DNA of 64,000 nt. It comes from an uncultured Pedosphaera sp. (GTDB lineage: Bacteria; Verrucomicrobiota; Verrucomicrobiia; Limisphaerales; Pedosphaeraceae). The stretch's first letter is position 1. Every line of letters starts with the position of its first letter. Of the stretch, positions 61,653 to 64,000 are shown in pieces. The stretch covers positions 104,436 to 168,435 of the forward strand of contig CAIXFN010000110.1 in assembly GCA_903918755.1 (NCBI GenBank), read 5' to 3'. The notes beneath the pieces are model-generated. The model was not told the DNA's origin. It searched no databases and saw only the letters and a program-made list of their open reading frames with translations. Made by a program: the position numbers and the translations under genes.

Positions 61653-62419
61653 ACTTTGCCCCGTTGGGGCTATTACGGTGATGGCAACTGCCACCGCCCG
61701 GAGATTGGAATTAGCGTTGGTCACGCCCGCTCTGCCGCACCGCTGTCCGGCCTTCCCGGGAACACCCCAAGCCACCTTCAATTGCTTGGCGGTTCCGATC
61801 GATTTGTTGGCTTGTCCAGTCACTGCCAGCAATAACGCAAGCCCCATGCCAAGCGCTTATCGTGCGAATAATTCCTCAAAACTTGGAAATTGATCGCATC
61901 TGAGCCAGCGTCGCCTCGAATTTCTAGCGCCACCCCCTCTGGCGTAACGTTTTGAACGTTGCAATTACATTGCAATTGATATTGCCGCATGGCATCGGCA
62001 ATACAGCAATTTGGTGAGTTGCTTAATACGGAGAAAACCGCCGCAAATTCACGAAAACATGGCCGTAAAACTCCACCGTAAATGATTCTGCAATGCATAC
62101 GCACGGTTAGCATTATGCAGAAACTGGAAAACCCCTCGTGAATTTCGGAAGTACCCCAGCGAAATCAGGTGTTTGGATCGAAAAAAGGGGTGCCAGCGCA
62201 ATGCGCAAACCATGCAACTGCAATATTTTTCGAGCAAATATGGAGGCTCTTGGTAGAAAAGATATTCATCATTCACACCCCGTCAACGGACGGAAAAGGG
62301 CCATTGGACATGCCTGACGACCGCATCGGGTTGTCAGCAAATTCTTGTGCGAGGGAGAAATCGATTTTTCCGGACTCGTTCTCCGGTAATTCCCGGTTAG
62401 GCATCCCCCATTCCCGTGC
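61653..62419. other. Gene-free stretch with several dyads
   Basis: No frame here looks like a recognised protein. The stretch seems more AT-rich than its surroundings. It contains dyads such as TATTGCCG/CGGCAATA (61980-61987, 61996-62003), AACGTTTTGAACGTT and TTGCAAT-TACATTGCAA. It lies between the structured elements and the ASPIC/UnbV remnant. Confidence 0.5.
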
Positions 62420-63870
62420 TCACGGAATGCGTGCTTTTGTTGGCTCTACCACCCGGCGCCCTGCCTCAGCCTGCCCTGCCTCATGCGGGTGGGCCATCGA
62501 GCCCATCTCCGTCGCAAAGTGAATGCGTTTCAAGTTCCAAACTTGCGCCTCCACCTCCCCCTCCCAGACGTGATAACACTGGTCACGCTCCAACCCTTTG
62601 AGGATTTGGCGCTTTCCGGTGGTGGGCCAGAAAATCTCGACGCCGCTGATTGCGGTGGCGTCCCCTAAGCCGATCTCCTGGCGTAGTGGGGAGCAACCAA
62701 AACTGCCGCCACTGTTGACGGTTTTGTAGATGTCGCGCGGGCCGTTCGGGGTGGTGACACGCACTTTGATCTTCGCCCCAATGGCCGCCCGATTGGAAGT
62801 CCGCCCCTCCAGTTTCAACTTCAGCCAATGATTCGTTGTCCCAGGATTAAGGAACAACACGCTGTGGTAATGATCACCGGAGTAAGCGCCGCCGATCACT
62901 TCAAAGACATCCTGTTGACCATCATTGTCCAGATCGGCGAACGCCACTCCATGACCTTTCTGCAGCTGGCCAAAACCTCCGGCGGTGGTCACATCTTGAA
63001 AAACCTGCCCACCCGCGTTCCGCAGCATCCGGTTGGGAATGAGCATTTGGAAACTGGGATTGCCCGTCCCCAGGTAAAAGTCCAGCCAGCCGTCATTATC
63101 AAGGTCGCCGAAATTCGATCCCATGGTCAGGTAAACATGGTTCAAATGCATCGCCGCGGTCACATCGCTGAACGTGCCGTCCCGGTTGTTGTGGTAAAGC
63201 TTTGGCAACGCCCCTTTGTTCGGTTTTCCGAGGTAATCGGCCGCAATGTCCCCCACGTTATCCACGTGATACCCCGAGACAAATAAATCCTCGTAACCGT
63301 CATTGTCGTAATCAAAAAACCAGGTGGGGAAGCTGTGTTCCGGCCCCGGCACTCCCGCGACCTTCGTGATTTCGGAGAAGTGCCACTGTCCCCGGCCATC
63401 CGGCCCGTCATTGTGGTAAAGCCGGTTGGGGCCATTGAGCATGGAAACATAAAGATCCGGCCGGCCATCATTGTCGTAATCCCCGCTGGCCACCCCCTTG
63501 ACGTACCCGATGGCCCGCACTCCCACCGCCGCTGCGCACTCGGTGAACGTGCCGTCATGATTGTTGTGGTACAATTCACAGGGCTCGGGATCCTGCGCTT
63601 CGCTGGTTTCATTGCCGATGAAGAGGTCCAGCCAGCCGTCACCATCAAAATCCAGCCAGGTCGAAGTCTGGCTGGGATGGGGACTCAACAAGCCCGCCTC
63701 CTCCGTCACATCCGTGAAGGTGCCGTCCCCATTGTTGCGGAGCAGGGATTTGGGCATGCGTCCGGTCTTGCCCATCCATCCGCCCCGCAAAACCCAGATG
63801 TCCAGCCGGCCGTCATTGTTGTAGTCGGTCTGTTGGATGTTCAGTCCGCCGGTCAGCCCCTGGGCCGCGC
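62420..63870 (-). pseudogene. ASPIC/UnbV (CRTAC1-like) FG-GAP protein, truncated by IS insertion
   Basis: The frame runs from the IS boundary near 63870 to the stop at 62420 (about 480 residues). FG-GAP/VCBS calcium-binding repeats are clear (NNDGRLDIWVLRGGW, DFDGDGWLDLFIGNE, DYDNDGRPDLYVSML, DYDNDGYEDLFVSGY, DLDNDGWLDFYLGTG). The C-terminal ASPIC/UnbV domain follows (GAKIKVRV, SGGSFGCSPLRQEIGLGDAT). There is no ATG at the start, and the first codons (CAAQGLTGGLN) are internal to the family, so the N-terminus is missing. Insertion of the neighbouring IS256-type element explains the break. Confidence 0.82.
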
Positions 63871-64000
63871 AAGTTTTTTTCTGTAAAATGTTTTAGCATT
63901 TTGAACTGAGAGCTGGGTATTGGTTATCCATGTTGAGGTAAATTTTCTCGCTGAGCCATTCGTCGCTGATTTCGGCGAGGAGGGCGCTAATCAAACGGAG
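63871..64000 (-). mobile_element. IS256-family element, right end, continuing outside the window
   Basis: The boundary (about 63871) carries the terminal sequence AAGTTTTTTTCTGTAAAATG on the plus strand, like the inverted repeats of IS256-family elements. It is followed by the end of a transposase gene read on the minus strand. The remainder lies beyond base 64000, so neither the other inverted repeat nor target-site duplication can be checked here. Confidence 0.7.
63893..64000 (-). CDS. IS256-family transposase, C-terminus only
   Basis: 35 codons read on the minus strand: LRLISALLAEISDEWLSEKI, then YLNMDNQYPALSSKC and TAA at 63893-63895. The SALLAEI-DEW-YLNMD pattern is typical of the end of Mutator/IS256 transposases. 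The catalytic DDE domain lies outside the window. Confidence 0.72.
   Translation of the reverse strand, partial: LRLISALLAEISDEWLSEKIYLNMDNQYPALSSKC

Noticed and set aside
61560..61847. 95-codon minus-strand frame starting with a signal-peptide-like sequence
   Set aside because: Its second half runs through the structured element B, so coding is unlikely.
61820..62113. 97-codon minus-strand frame in the gene-free stretch
   Set aside because: No ribosome site, unusual Cys/Gln pattern, no family resemblance; treated as chance.

Overview
The window is one 64-kb stretch of high-GC, gene-dense bacterial chromosome. By content it comes from a Verrucomicrobiota (PVC superphylum) member, probably close to the Pedosphaera/Limisphaerales group. 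The lineage markers are: a PVC-type membrane-bound dehydrogenase fused to a cytochrome c domain, a protein with Gloeo/Verruco (GloVer) repeats, secreted Ig-domain proteins with a C-terminal FYR tail, prepilin-like proteins with an H-x9-DG type fold, DUF1844, and ECF sigma factors paired with membrane proteins. No rRNA, tRNA or CRISPR array was recognised. Family names come from reading motifs by eye; no database search was run.

Layout. 1-1.9 kb: ECF sigma factor, membrane anti-sigma candidate and a bactofilin-like membrane protein (cut by the window edge), all on the minus strand. 2-5.5 kb: a secreted propeller/Ig protein and a prepilin-like protein. 5.6-17.3 kb: HtrA-like protease, a secreted protein, a 979-residue PQQ-dehydrogenase/tri-haem fusion, SRPBCC protein, esterase, Tat-exported TIM-barrel protein, a second ECF sigma factor overlapped by an unusual membrane-anchor/prepilin fusion gene, and a PEP-mutase-type enzyme. 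17.3-21 kb: an island-like stretch with a GloVer/Ig protein behind a small membrane ORF and a strong promoter with an operator-like dyad, followed by a decayed hicBA toxin-antitoxin module and other gene debris.

21-31 kb: esterase/SMP-30 fusion, murJ, MBL hydrolase, folA, TolB-like and TIM-barrel exported proteins, Sel1 protein, type-II NADH dehydrogenase, PQQ-propeller protein. 32-39.6 kb: the translationally coupled set rarA-fthC-rny, divergent serA with a near-consensus promoter, and two tandem parvulins. 39.6-48.4 kb: DUF1844 and LON-domain genes, a coiled-coil protein coupled to moaA, several uncharacterised genes, a C39-type lipoprotein, three families of dispersed repeats, and a GxxExxR gene broken by one amber codon and bracketed by direct repeats. 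48.5-57.3 kb: a large secreted protein, a 1441-residue hybrid sensor kinase, Dabb protein, Xer recombinase and purC. 57.9-64 kb: the PVC dehydrogenase, two tandem covarying hairpin elements, a gene-free stretch, and an ASPIC/UnbV (CRTAC1-like) gene truncated by the end of an IS256-family element that runs off the window.

Housekeeping genes (murJ, folA, rarA, fthC, rny, serA, moaA, purC, xer) are mixed with many exported proteins for envelope, carbohydrate and electron-transfer work. The most novel-looking items are the sigma-linked anchor/prepilin fusion (14.6-16.4 kb), the tandem covarying hairpins (61.46-61.65 kb), and the promoter-dyad/small-membrane-ORF/GloVer unit (17.5-20.3 kb).
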